Of a stretch of 64,000 nucleotides of DNA, positions 23,039 through 35,370 are shown one piece after another. Source of the DNA: Pseudopyrenochaeta lycopersici. Its lineage: Eukaryota > Ascomycota > Dothideomycetes > Pleosporales > Pseudopyrenochaetaceae. A model generated the notes under the pieces. It searched no databases, was not told the DNA's origin, and was given only the letters and a program-made list of their open reading frames with translations. Each line of letters starts with the position of its first letter. Within the stretch, counting starts at the first letter, position 1. Position numbers and translations under genes: made by a program. The stretch spans positions 1,364,001 through 1,428,000 of the forward strand of contig NHZP01000008.1 in the NCBI GenBank assembly GCA_003313425.1, written 5' to 3'.

Positions 23039-23475
23039 CGGGAGGCTGTGCTCCACAAGAAGCGTCGCTGGACGATGAAGGTGGAATTGACAGATGCGGG
23101 GGCGTGGAGAGCCAATTGATGAAAGCTAAAGAAGAGGCTTCGTCCAACAGGAGATCTGCTATCAAAGATGAGGTATCACTGTCGACGTGATTGCGCCCTG
23201 GTTGTGAGAGCGATAGAGAGCGGTGAGAAAAGTCCGGGGGTGGCGAAGCATGTTTGCCTGAGGTTTAGCCGCGTTGGCGGATGCTTGGCGCTCGATCACG
23301 ATACCTTCGTTGCGGTGTACGACATCTTGACTCCGCTAGTGGCGAGTAACCATGTACCTGTGAAAGTTACAATGTGTTGTGATTATCTACGGGGATTTTC
23401 GAGGAAGGAGAAGCAAATATGATTTCTGTTTTGACGCTAGAATAAGGCGCTGCATGCAGGCTGTTCGTTGCCCAA
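23039..23475. other. Intergenic region
   Basis: 437 bp between the NLR stop codon and the small gene. Only short ORFs without features. Confidence 0.45.
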
Positions 23476-26400
23476 TCATCTCGACCAAAACACGATCAAT
23501 CGATCAAAATCTACTTCCCGGACCTCTTCGCATCCAATCACTTCCTGCCCCCGAAGCTCGTGATACCATTTGACACTTTCAGCCAACTCTCTATCTGCAT
23601 CAGCAAACCGCCCTGCTTGCCGTAGTACCTTGCTTTTGCAAAACTTCGCGCGAGCAGTCTCAGCCTCGAAAGCGCCGTCAAAATTGTGGTAGATGTGAAT
23701 AGCCTTGTCGACAAGATCTCTGCGAAATTGTTAGCCTTGCTCATTTTTCAAGAGATGATCGAAACCCTTACAATGCTTCTACCAATTGGCCAAGTCTCAT
23801 GAAATGTCTCGTGATTCGAATAAATGCATCTGCTGTTCGATGATGTGCACTTCCAAGTGTATTTCGGTAATGATTCAAAGAGCGTTGATGGTATTCTAGA
23901 CTGAGGTCGTAGTTTTCGATTGATTCATATACATTGCCGAGAGTGTAGAGGAAACGACCAGTGCTAGGCAAGGTCAGTAAGGATTGTCCGAGCGCGAATA
24001 GAAACTCACATAAAAGACTCTTGATCATTGTATCCGAACTTCCTTTCTCGGTCGCAAAGCCCCTGAGAGAGGATGTCGAGCGCTTCGGTGTATCGCTCTG
24101 TGAGCCAATAAACCACTCCAAGGTTTACACCGGGTAGTGAAATCTGCCAGTTTTCATAGTTGTCTAACTTCTCCATGCTGGTGATAGACTTCTCAAAGCA
24201 CTCTTCTGCATTTGCATAATCGTCGCGAAGCATGTAGGCACATCCAAGCTCATTGAATGATAGAGCGAGACGCATATCGATTCCAGGTCGTTTGCCACCC
24301 AGCTCTTTCATCATCATTGCATTGAAAGTCAAAAGGTAGTCGAGAGACTGGTCGGGTCGGTTGATTTCATTTGCCATAACGCCACGATTGTGGTGAATTT
24401 CAGCAAGGATGTTGTCGATGTCTCGCTCTTTTGGAATGTGGGGCTGCTCATCGTCTAGAGGCAGAGGATAGAACTTCTTGAGTTCGTCGCAGAGTCTTTG
24501 AGCTATACTACTAAACACATCTGACTCCACCTCTCTTCCACGTTCGTGGCAGTACCTATCCTGTTAGAGATTTGGAAAAAAGTACACGAGCTATGAGAAC
24601 CTACCATCCGCAGTCACACCATAAGCGGGCATACAAAAATGCACCGTACAAATGATACTCGGTAGTCTGTATATTCGAGGAGAGGCGGCGCAAGCGGATG
24701 ATGTGCGGAAACAACTTCAACCTGTTAGTTCCATACTAAAGATAAAACTGCAATGGCGCAGGCTGTTACCTCTTCACATTGCGGCCATCTTGAAATACCA
24801 TGTCTCCACGTAAATACGTGAAACGGCCTGTTTTTCTTGTAAGTATCTTATTTATCAAGAATTTTCTGGGAGTGCACACACCACTGAGCAGAAAGGAGAA
24901 GGACACAAGTATTGAATACGTCCCTCGAGTATATCGGGCTCATTTGTTTCCTCACTGCATCTTGCACAATTCTGTGGATGAAGATAGTTGGTGATGTAGG
25001 GCTCCACGTAATTATGCTGTATTTGAGCAGCTCCTGTAGGGCATCGTGTAGACCTGATTGGGTCGTCGGATACCCTTGTATGAACACGTGTGGGGAGTCG
25101 CATAGTAGGATTCGTTCAGGGATGTTGTCCGGATCAAGCATGGAGAGGACATCAAGCAATGGCCGTGAATACTTTAGGCTCTCGAAAGCGGCTTCGAGGA
25201 AGGAGTGCTCTTCGGCGACCACGAACCTAGCCAACTCTCCTCTCATTCGCGTTTGTAGTTTCTTGTTCTCACGAGTATGGTTTTGCGCAAGAAATTCACT
25301 GAAACTCAGGCCTTCTCCTAGGATCCACTTTGTCAAGTGTTGCAATGCGTATGGCACGCCCTTGACCTTCGCGCTTATAAGACTTGCGCATTGTTTTTCT
25401 TCTGATGAAACGCCATTTTCAAGATGACTACACATAAATTCGGCCCCTTCCTGGGGGTCGAAGCGGTCAAGAGTCTTGGACGGATATCTCTCAGGAGGCC
25501 AAGGCATCGATCGCCGGCTTGTTATTAGAATCGCACCACATTCCCTTTCAGTGGGCCAAAATTGGTCGAGCACAGCGGACTCAATGACGTGATCGAGAAC
25601 GAGAAGCCAATTTGCTCTCTGAGAGCTAAGTCCGGGTTTGAAAGATTTTGCAGGGTTTCCAAGCCAACGCTTGAAGAGTTCTCTGGTCAAAGCTTGATCT
25701 CCTGAATCGGCAGATGAATTATCTACCAGGCCTAGCCGAAGAGTGATTCGGTTTACGTCTTCAATCATTTTCGAGGCTTCGTCAGCGTGGACCCAGAAGA
25801 CCGCGTCGAATTCTTGCATATGTCGATACACAAATTCAACTGCTACTTGAGTTTTGCCGATCCCTGCTGGCCCATAGAGACTACATGTCTTGAGAGTACT
25901 TGCTAGTTGGCTTGTTCCTTCGGTATCGGCGTTTCCAGAGCAGAGCTGGCTTTCAAGAAATTTAAGAGCATCCTCCCGGCCGAAGAAATCTTTGTTTCGT
26001 TCCAACGGCATGTAAGTGCAAGGAAGAGACGGTTCTTTATTGGTACTCCCAGCAAAAGCCATCTCAACATGGTATTTCCGTACAAATGAGGACAGAACCC
26101 CATCAAATTCTTGACCTTTATAAGGATCACGAACATGCTCAACGAAGTTCCATTCATCGTCATCATACTCTTCTGGTTCAGTATCATAGTCGTTGAAAGT
26201 GAGTTCCCCTACCTCTTCTGCGAGGTTTCTGTGACTATTGATACGTGGTGTATTATGCCTCTCCAATGCTTCACTGCTGGTGGTTTCGGTTGCTAGAGAA
26301 ACAGGCCTATCACTTGCAACGTCGCCATCAGTATCATCCAGCCAAGGTAATGAATAAGAGGCAATCAATAGGAGATGTGATGCGATGTGTTTCTGCATTT

Positions 26401-28056
26401 TCAATGCAAGAATTGATGAAGAAGGTACTTCGCCCAGGCCGCGGCTGGAATGCTGGGTACCCTCGTTGGGGCTTTGACCAAGAGATTCTATGGAAACATC
26501 GCACAGTGGACATACTTTGATGGGAATTGGATCCGGGAGTCCACGTTGCCGTTTCAGTAATTGTATTTGAGTGTCATTGAACTGTTTGCCCTGGGATTTA
26601 TGTTCTCTCAGGTGCGCCGCATACTCATCTCCACAGGTAAAGATCATCGTATTGTGACCCCTTGGATGACCGGGGAGACGACAAGACCATCTCATCGCAT
26701 GAGACCTTAAGTGAGTCATCCATGCGCTCTGGTCCCGAAATCTGGTATCTGGTTGGGAGCACTTTTCGAACACACATATGTATGGTTCGAGGTCTTTGAT
26801 CAGGTGTTGCCTTAAACACAATCAGCCTCTGAAAAAAGAGAATATGATAGATTAGGATAGCCTGGAAATAGCTACGCATGCTTCTTTCTGTATATCAGGG
26901 GTCGCGAGTTCGATTTGACAACTTTACATACCTCCACATTGTTTTACTCAAGACGCTTGTCGGGACCAGTTGGCAGCAGTAAGGACATTCGAATTGGGCT
27001 CTTGTGATGGGAATCTTTGGCGGAGGGGGAAACCGGGAATGGTCGAGAATGCTTCCAACTGATGTCCCGCCGACAGAACTAGCCGCTTTAGAAGAATTAT
27101 TTGGCTTGAATTGAGACTCTATGAATGTTGTAGCCTTCGCATTTGATTTTTGAGCCTGGGAATCGTGGTTGGTTCCATGGATGGAGGGCTCTGATACAAA
27201 CGGCACCGCTTTGGGTTCGGCATCAGGCACTATCGAGAAAGTCTGTTGCGTTTCCTGGTGAGATAATGATGGTCGTCGTTTTGGGGAACTGTATTCTCTA
27301 CCATGTAAAATATCCTGGTGCTTTCTCCGGAAAAGAAACAGCCTCCTTCGGGAAGCATTCGCCTTACTCAAACGGAGATGCAAATAACTGGCCGCACCAC
27401 GATAGCATTGTTGGACAATATCGAGGCTGAATTTCTCGAACTTCTCAATTACATCATGGCCAAATTCATCTCTAGGTTTGAAGTGATTCGCTTTGGAGGT
27501 CTGAGAAGCAATCCCTGGATGCCTGATGGCCTTGGCAAGGCGATGTAACCGATCAATGGCATCTCGCATGCGAATAAGGCATTCGTCTGCAGTCGGGGCA
27601 TCTGAATCGTCCGAGGAACCTGATTCTGATCCAAAGGTTTCCGATAAGTCATGGGATGTAGAAGATACGTGTGTTTTGTCATCTTCCTCCAATAGACGAG
27701 CGTCTTGTGCATCTTGTCTTGATTAAACCCAGTCAAACTATTTGAGAGGAACTGGGGGCCTTACTGTCTTGGATGAGTTCTGAAAGTTGCGAAATAGCTG
27801 TTCGAAGAATCTCAAGCTGAGAAATTACAAGCGATCGCACCTTCTCGCTCTCTCTCAACCGAAAGTCCAAAGAATAGTGATGTTTTGCAAACGTTCCGAT
27901 GTGCGCCGCCCATATTCTGAAGCGCGCGCGTTCTTCTTCTACTGCTTCCGCCAACTCTGCCCGGGCATTTTGCTGCCGCAATGCATCCAAAATTAACAAG
28001 GCTGTAAATTCATTATTACATGATTCCGCAACACTAGCGATCGTATCACGATCCAT
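23476..28056 (-). CDS. NLR-type STAND ATPase: N-terminal helical and C2H2-rich region, NB-ARC, TPR
   Basis: Eight exons on the minus strand: 27765-28056, 26932-27712, 24882-26810, 24770-24827, 24605-24714, 24010-24555, 23772-23963 and 23476-23719; all phases agree, giving 1383 aa. Residues 1-100 are helical (RFRIWAAHIGTF, LDFRLRESEKV); a linker and second helical segment (to ~250) follow. About 345-510 is a fungal C2H2-like cluster (CPYC...WRQHLIKDLEPYICVFEKC, HLRSH, CPLC...HIASH). The nucleotide-binding domain has P-loop GPAGIGKT near 671-678, FDAVFWVHADE, Walker B WLLVLDHV near 759-766, and GAILITSRR. The C-terminal ~300 residues are TPR-like helices (NRGVMANEINRPDQSLDYL, LGNVYESIENYDLSLEYH). 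Such proteins oligomerise on ligand sensing and drive heterokaryon incompatibility or other non-self responses. Three introns end in AAG. Confidence 0.9.
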
Positions 28057-28401
28057 TATTATGCTATGAAACGAATGTAGTTTGAAGCGCTGAAGAGCTG
28101 TGAAGGAAGAGATTGAAAGCAGGCAGATGCGAGTGGGGAATGGGTATATCACGAGTAAGGCTGAGCCGTGGAGTTGAAATCTCACGGGTATTGAAATGAG
28201 GGGTTAATTGACGAGTGAAGCAACGAATAAACGGCAGGGTTGTTCGTAAGGCAACGAGGCCGCATATGGACCGGTGAGCGCCCACTGCAAGCCTCCCTCG
28301 GGAGGTGTGCTTGATGAATAGCCTTCTTCCCCACCAAAACTCTGAAGTCAGTACCCACACTTCCCTTCCCTGTAGTTCCCAAGCCCAGTTCTATCTTAGC
28401 C
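28057..28401. promoter_or_regulatory. Bidirectional promoter region of the NLR / DUF7580 pair
   Basis: The 345 bp between the start codons of the NLR (minus) and the DUF7580/HeLo-like gene (plus) must contain both 5' UTRs and promoters. This spacing implies co-regulation. No factor-binding motif was assigned. Confidence 0.6.
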
Positions 28402-30308
28402 ATGAGTGGAGTCGAGATAGCTGGTCTAGCACTCGCTGTTCTGCCTATCCTGATCGCTGCTGCCGAGCACACAAAGTCAAGACTGGAGCCGAGACGAGCC
28501 GAGTTCATGGAGAACCTGGCCTTCGAGGTCACGATTCTTCAAATGAGCTTGACAAAACTGGCAAAAGGCCTTTCAGAGCTCCCTAACGATTTGCGAGAAA
28601 GATTATCGTCGCCGCAAGCTACACAAGACTTAGAGGCAGGGTGGAAGTCGAGCGAGGTGGTGCATGCACTCAAGACGCGGCTGGGCGCGGCACACGAAAC
28701 ATTTATTGTTACACTGGCGGCGACATTGGACTGTCTTGAGAGATTACTGGAGAAGAAATCGCTGGATCTGTCACACAATGAAGCAGTATGTGCTCTGTAT
28801 GAGCGCTCCATGAGGGTGCTGATTACGTCATAGATATTCGCAGAACATGCCTACGCCAAGCTCTACACAATCCGCGATAGAACCGCTTCAACGCCTATCA
28901 ACGCAATGAGCCGTAGGATACGATTTGCCATTCATGAAGGGAAAAAGTATAGTCAGATCCTGAGCAAGATCAAAGCAAACAATGAAAAACTAGAGAAAAT
29001 TGTCTTCTGGTCTTCAGATTCAATGTTTGAGACACCAGACCCAACTAAGGAGAGTCGTGTCGTCGGCAGCCCTCATATCGAGCTCCGCCCTTTGATGCAC
29101 ACGCTATATGCAGCGCTTGGAGGGTTGTGGCCATGTGATTGCCATCGTGCACATGAAGCTCGCCTTTGTCTTCTTCTCCAACAACGAGATCAGCGTCGAG
29201 ACTCTATGATGGCCGACCCTGGTGAAGTCAACAATGTGTACTTCAACATGCTTATGTCACTAAGTAGTGAAGAAAATAAGCCATATTGTCGCTGGCTTGA
29301 GAGTCAGCTATGTATCGCTCTTCAACAGTACGTCGCTCACCCTAACATCTCCCTACACATGTACTGAGCCGTGCCAACAGTGACACAACACCGCCGCGAC
29401 CACGAGGAGTTCACTTTGAAATAGATACGAATAATTCTCCAAATGACTCAGAAGGTGCTGTTGAGATGATCACAATATCAACCGGACCTACGGGGCCCGT
29501 GCTTCCTGGACGACGACGAGCGTCCACAGCAACCCGAATGAAAATTGAGAAACTCTGTCGCACAATTTTACTGGCCAACCGCAGCCAATGTTCACCGCAA
29601 ATCCTATTCGATGGAGGTTGTCTGTGGCATGTGACTAGTAGACAGTCGTCGCGGAGATTATCTCAGACATTGAATGTTGATGGTAACGAAGTAGACACCT
29701 CTCTCGCATCGCTGTTACGAGGTGAACGAAAGTTCAAACGAAAGGAGAAGCGCATACTATCCGTTATACTCGCCAACTCTCTGCTCCACTTCTGCGAAAG
29801 CCCTTGGCTGAGTAGGGAATGGAGCAAGGAACACATTTCTTTTTTTTCATCAGAGAAAGGGGGTTTGGATATTCGGCGACCCTATCTGTCGACTGACTTT
29901 CAGGACATGGAGCCCGAGAACGAGGCTGACGCTCTCTATCGGATCCATCCGAATCCCAGCGTTTTAGCACTAGGAATACTTCTTCTAGAGATTGAGATGG
30001 ACCTGCCCATCGAGCATGAACAAGGAGACGAAGACCTTGATGAGGATGGAAAACCCACTGTGAACACCAACTACTTCGCGGCGCTTAGAGTATTCGAAGG
30101 CATATCCGATGACATTTATCAGAATCATCGGCAGGCAGTGGCTGCGTGCCTAAATTGCGACTTTTACGATGAGGATGCGATGGAGCCAAGTCTGGACAAT
30201 CCTGAGTTTCGACAAGCAGTTTACAACAATATCGTGAGGCCATTGGAACAGGAACTGTACAGTGCCTACAACCTCACACCAGATCAATTAGGCCTCGACC
30301 TCATCTAG
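28402..30308 (+). CDS. HeLo-like/DUF7580-type protein, divergent partner of the NLR
   Basis: Three exons, 28402-28785, 28834-29327 and 29381-30308, give 601 aa. The start MSGVEIAGLALAVLPILIAAAEH is the typical opening of fungal prion-inhibition/HeLo-like helical domains. Helical sequence continues to about residue 290. The C-terminal part has features of the DUF7580, degenerate-kinase-like region: KRILSVILANSLLHFCESPWLSREW followed by ISFF, then IHPNPSVLALGILLLEIEM. No kinase catalytic HRD or DFG motif is present. HeLo-type domains in fungi can insert into membranes and kill cells when activated; that function here is inference from family and position only. The gene is divergent from an NLR 345 bp away. 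Domain naming is from memory of consensus, not a search. Confidence 0.8.
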
Positions 30309-32466
30309 GCCAATGGTGAATTGTCAATTTTCCTTTTCCTCTTGGATATATCGCTGCGACGTCAGGCCTTGTACTTTGGAGGATACTTCCGCGCTTGTGC
30401 GATATGTCATCACTTGCATGGTCCCAATGTACTTTTAGCGGCTTGCATCACATACCCTTTCCTTAGCTCTTGGAGAAACTTGGAGTCACTCGGAGTTACA
30501 GTTTGCCATTGAAAGCATTTTGGAGGTAGTAAATCCTATTCAGTATTGCAATCAACACTCTTGGACATTGAATAAGGAGTCATACATGCCTGCCAAAGTT
30601 TTCTTCTAGCCTTTCTTTCAGTCATTGAATTTCAATCAAATCCTCTGTGAGACGGAACGTATCCACGTTGTTGTTCCCAGCTTGCGAACTAATTCTCCAT
30701 TTCCTGTTAGCCTCAGGACTTCCCTGCGTGGTCAAGCACAAGAATTTGATTGACATAGTTCGACCAGAGCGCACATTAGCTTCTGCTGTTATCGTTCCAG
30801 TCTTGTAAAGTCAATAATTAGGGGCTAGGATCTAGGGCTTCTCGGGATATACTGCCTAATGTGTTGTAAATATGCCAGATGATTAATCTTTGGAGACTCG
30901 AAATGGAACGAAGCAGGTAGGTAATGGTAGGTAAATCACCAAGCCCTGTACCGGTAAGGGATCCTCGAATACCCGAGTAATGGAACTTGCAGCCAAGTAG
31001 ATATCGGCAGTATCTCGAAGCAAAAAATGGTCATCGACAACAATGACCTTGGCCGAGTGAGACAGTGGTCGTGTTGAAATCTTTTCCATCAGACCCGCTG
31101 GGAATAGATCGCATTACCCAAGCTTTGGCCTAAGCCAACTTGCAGCCCCAAGCGCCACCCAGGCGCCAGATCTTGGACTTTTACCTTTGCATGAAACTGC
31201 ACAGCCTTTGGTAGCGCATCAACAAAAAAAAAATACTCAGCCTCTTCCTTGTCTCACTGCAGCCATGTTTTCGTACGCAATCGTGATTGTTGAGCTCCGC
31301 AAAGCGTCCAGATTCGTTCGGATCTCACCGCGCTGACACACCAAATCCAGCCTCGTTGTTAGATTCCCCCTCGAACCAGTGGAACCTCACATCTTGCCAC
31401 CTCCTTGCTCTAGCGCCATGCAGACTTCAACGCAGGGCCAGTGTTGCCCGCGTGATTAGGAAGTATTGACGCGTAAACACGGCTGCACGTTTGTGGGACA
31501 TGGCTATCTGCTTCTGGACAATTGCGCAATAGCTTTGAGATGTGTCAGAGTCCGGTTATTGCTGTAGGGATGAAGGGTGGCAACTGTTGCTACTGCCTGG
31601 ATAGTGTGAAGTTGGGAGGTGGGGTTACAGTGTGGCGATGATGAGCGGGTGCTTGCATGTACGACGTGGAGAGAGTGGAGAAGCGGAGTGCAGCGTTCGC
31701 ACATCAAAGCATGGTTGCTCAGCGACCACAGCTGCAAACAGTGAGAACTGCGGGGTTTCTAGTTCTCAAGGGTTCCAGTTCTTCATCGATGGCTCACCAA
31801 GCTTAAAATAGTGCTGACGATCCTGAAGCAATATTTTTTATTTTTGCTTGCGCAACCTCGATGCTTTGCCGATGCATGATCGGTCAAATGCCCGTTAGGA
31901 ATACGACAGTAGTAAGCAGACCCTGCGAAGGAGCACATGCGACGACTGCTCGGGCCCAATGGCATGATGGCGGGCTTGTATCACGACATCCATCCTAAAT
32001 GCGGCGGAACCTGGCAGCCTAATGTTTGCGATTGAGTACTGCGAAGTTGTTGTGCAACGACAAGCGTTTCTTGCGGGAACGGCGGAAGGCAAAAATGGCC
32101 GAAAACATTATGATCAAGGATGGGATGTACGTAAAACCGCAAAATATATACGTCAATCCTGCAGGATTATCTGCGACACGTTATGCTCTGCAAATGGGCG
32201 GCCACGTCGCAATCAAGATGCATCACAATAATTGCACGTTCAGAGATGGATAAAAGTGTATAATTTCGTACTGTCGTTTTTCTGCTACCAACTGTACAAG
32301 GTTCATCTGCGCTAGACAAAGCAGTGCACAACGTTCCAAACCATCTCCAAGCCACCAGTCACAGACTGCGCGTGACGTATTAACTACAGGCTGTAAACGA
32401 ATCCTCCCCCTAATCCAATGCTAGATGTATTGTAGATAGACAGACATGGGTTTCACAACCAATAGC
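30309..32466. other. Intergenic region, 2.2 kb
   Basis: No convincing gene. A pyrimidine-rich leader and ATG at about 31264, followed by a possible GTACGC donor, could start a small spliced gene, but no coherent downstream exon was found. ORFs 30883-31089 (minus) and 32026-32253 (plus) lack domain signals. Confidence 0.4.
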
Positions 32467-33159
32467 TTATGCGAGATAAGCAAAGGCAGCGAAAGCACCG
32501 AAGATGGCACCGAGAGGGCTGGAGAGAGAGGAAGCAGCGCCGGTGCTCTGGGGTGGGCCGCTGCTGCCGCCGGTGCTGGTGCCAGTGGGCCTGGAGGTGC
32601 CAGAAGCAGTGCTGCGAGAAAGAGTAGCGGAGGAGACGGTGGAGTTGGTGCCAGCGGATGGGACAATGGAAGCAGAGGCGTGGGAGCTGGTGTGTGCGCT
32701 GGAGACGGCGGCAGATGCGGATGAGGCGGCAGACGCAGAAGCAGAGGCGCGGGAAGAAGCAGCAGACGAGACAGAGCCGGATCCACCAGTGAGAGGGAAC
32801 TGGCCAGAGTAGTTGATCACATCTCCCTGCTGGATCTGGAGAGCATAGTTGGACTGGTCGGCGTAGGTGCTCTTGACGGTCCAGCTGAAAGAACCACCAG
32901 TGGCAGTGGCTAGGATTCAGTTAGCTCGGTGTACATTGCCTTTGCTGTTGAGGAACATACTGGTAAGAGTCTCAACGGTGTTCAAGTTGCCGGAAGGTCC
33001 CTGACGGAGAATGAAGGTGGTCGGGGTGTTGTCCTTGGGGGAGTAGGTGATGGTGTAGGTCTGACCGGCGACAACGCTGGACGGGAAAGTATCGATGGTC
33101 AAAGCAGCAGCCGCGGCGATGAGGGCGGCGCCAGAGAGGATAGTCTGGAAGAAACGCAT
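32467..33159 (-). CDS. Kre9/KNH-type GPI-anchored surface protein
   Basis: Two exons, 32961-33159 and 32467-32909, joined across a 51-bp intron (GTATGT donor, GCTAAC branch, TAG acceptor), 213 aa. Signal peptide MRFFQTILSGAALIAAAAA is followed by a beta-rich domain opening LTIDTFPSSVVAGQTYTITYSP and ending FSWTVKSTYADQSNYALQIQ, the pattern of the fungal Kre9/KNH (Ser-Thr-rich GPI membrane) family. A Ser/Ala/Thr stalk comes next, then a C-terminal hydrophobic tail (LGAIFGAFAAFAYLA) for GPI addition. Family members are cell-surface proteins; some relatives act in beta-1,6-glucan assembly. Confidence 0.88.
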
Positions 33160-34847
33160 GTTGACGGTGATGTCGAGGCGAATTGATTAGAAGTGTATTA
33201 AAAGGTGTATGTATGTAGTCGAAGTCTGGACTGGAACGAGTGACGGCTTTGTACAACAGCGAGAGGCGACGTGAGGTGGAGAAGAAAAAGATGGTGGGAG
33301 CAGTCCGAGTATAATAAGAAAAGGCTGTGAAGGCTGGGCAGAGCTGACAATAGCAAAAGCTAGCAACCGGCTGAAGAACGCCAAAGCAACGGCAAAGAAT
33401 GCAAAATTGACTGCCCAAAGCGGCATGGTTGCAGGCCGGGGTGCTGATCAAAGTCAACCCCATGCGCCCAATAGGCCCTTCGCCCCAGGCTCGTTCGACC
33501 AGGAGCCCCCTTTTCTCACCATAATCGACGCGTCTCGCCTAGAAAAGCGTGCTCTAGCTCAGAACTATTCGCTAGCATCCTGGTCTTGGCGCCGTCTTGC
33601 ATCCCGGCGCATCAACAGTACGCCAACGGCCGCCGTGTCTCATCTGCTAACCCGATACGGCAGTAGTAGATAGCCACCCAATAACCCGGGGAAATTCAGG
33701 GGCTGAGCCTCGCATTTGCGCTCCCGCGGCGCCGTGAGCGCATACGAGACGGCGTTCGCAAGGGATTTTTGGAGCCAGAGTACAAAGGAAACGCATGTGG
33801 GCTTGGGCTGATCACATTTTCAAATGACGAAACGTCTTCTTGTTGTGGTGCACATACTGTACCTCCATTTGCCGAACCATCTTTGCCCCGTGGAGTTCAC
33901 GAGCGACATTCCCTGCCGCCCTGGCTCATAACAAATCCCAACGCATCCCTTCCGAAAACGGGCTGCTTAAAATCACGCCAAACACTGGCCAGAATGCGCG
34001 CGCTGCTTTCATTTCATAACCGCCCCTCGACGTCATTATCGACAAGCGCAACGCCAATTGCACACCCTGCTCGCTCTGGACGGCCCCTTGATTGTCTTCA
34101 TCGCAATGCCGATCAGCGACGGGAAAACTTAGATTCACGGTGCAAACGGTGCGTGGTCGGGGTAATACCGGTGATGACTTGCTGTTCTCAGTCAAAGTGA
34201 CTGGCCCAGGGACTGGGATCCACAAAAAGGAGATTTGATTCTCGAATCTGCGAGGAACGAATTGCGATACTGGAAGAGCCGCGTCACTCTCTGAACCTGG
34301 AGAGGTGCGCCATGTCCGTGAGCGAGTCGAGTCGCGCCCCGTCCGTGTCCGGTGGGAAATTACGGCCCGAGTGCCTTCATAAGATCACAAAGCTTATGTT
34401 CCTGCCGAAAGGATGGCTGCTCAATAACACAAGGGCCGGCATGGCGACAACATCGTCAACAGTGGCCGGCCTATGTGCATACATAAGTACAAAGGATTGT
34501 CCAAGCGAGACTTTGGACTCGCGTCCACGATGGCACCGGCGAGCAAGCACATGCGATACAAGGTTTTCACACGGTAGGTATGGGTCTCTTCCTCACTATC
34601 ACGAGCCAATAATTGTGTTATTGCTCAATTTTCTCTACTCTGTACGGCGCCAGGACTCGAGAGGCCATACTCCGCAGGCGCCAAATGTAAAACAACGCCA
34701 GAATTACCCCAGATGACATGATTCTCGTCAAATCTCCATCAACCCCACGGAATAGTGGCACCCTGCTATGATCTTCAATCCTCGTCCGTTGCCCCATTCT
34801 AGATGCCCTCGCAGCCTGGTGATCCGTCCACCTCCTCGGACAGACAC
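33160..34847. other. Intergenic region, 1.7 kb
   Basis: Upstream region of the GPI protein and 3' flank of the next minus gene. ORFs on both strands (e.g. 33769-34200 plus, 33926-34225 minus) overlap and show no domain or signal peptide. Confidence 0.45.
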
Positions 34848-35370
34848 TCACAAGAACCCGATCTCCCAATCCTGCTCCTCCTTGATGAAGTCGTCGGCAT
34901 CCTTGGGGAAGTCTTCGCCGAGATCATTTCTAGGACCTTCCTCATGTGCTTGAGCCTGTTCGCTACCAACCCTGGATGTCGTCTTCTTGCTGTATGTCTC
35001 GTATTCTTCGCTGACCGCAGCAATCTTGCGCTTTTTGGAAGCAACTGGAGAGGCCGTATCATCTACCGCGTATCGTCAGTACCGGAGAGGCTTTCATGCA
35101 ACGGAACCAAATACTGCGTTTCTTAGCTGTGGCAACAGGCTTAAATTCCTCCCCACCTTCGACTCGGCGCTTGAGCTCCTTGGCCTTCGCAACAACGGAC
35201 CGAAAATCGTGCTGGAAAGCGACGGCAGTTTTCGTGCCATTGAGGGAACTCATGCACTCGTAGTGTCCCATGGAGAGCGAGGTGGTGCCAGTGCTTACGA
35301 GCAGTGCGGCAACGATGTCGGCAGAAAACATTTTGTCCCCTTTGGTGGGATCCACAGTAGCTCTAACCAT
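34848..35370 (-). CDS. Small, probably nuclear protein of unknown function
   Basis: Two exons, 35115-35370 and 34848-35062, 156 aa, joined over a 52-bp intron. The N-terminal part (DKMFSADIVAALLVSTG ... FRSVVAKAKELKRRVEGG) is short, helical and basic at its end, reminiscent of small DNA-binding-like repeats often predicted in ascomycetes, but no family is assigned. A KKRK cluster after the splice site may be a nuclear signal. The C-terminus is acidic (EDFPKDADDFIKEEQDWEIGFL). The ATG at 35370 (MVRATVD) was chosen; an internal ATG at 35331 is possible. Confidence 0.65.

Noticed and set aside
31264..31460. Possible small spliced gene starting MFS
   Set aside because: A donor and acceptor can be paired, but the resulting ~40-aa peptide has no recognisable feature and a doubtful end.
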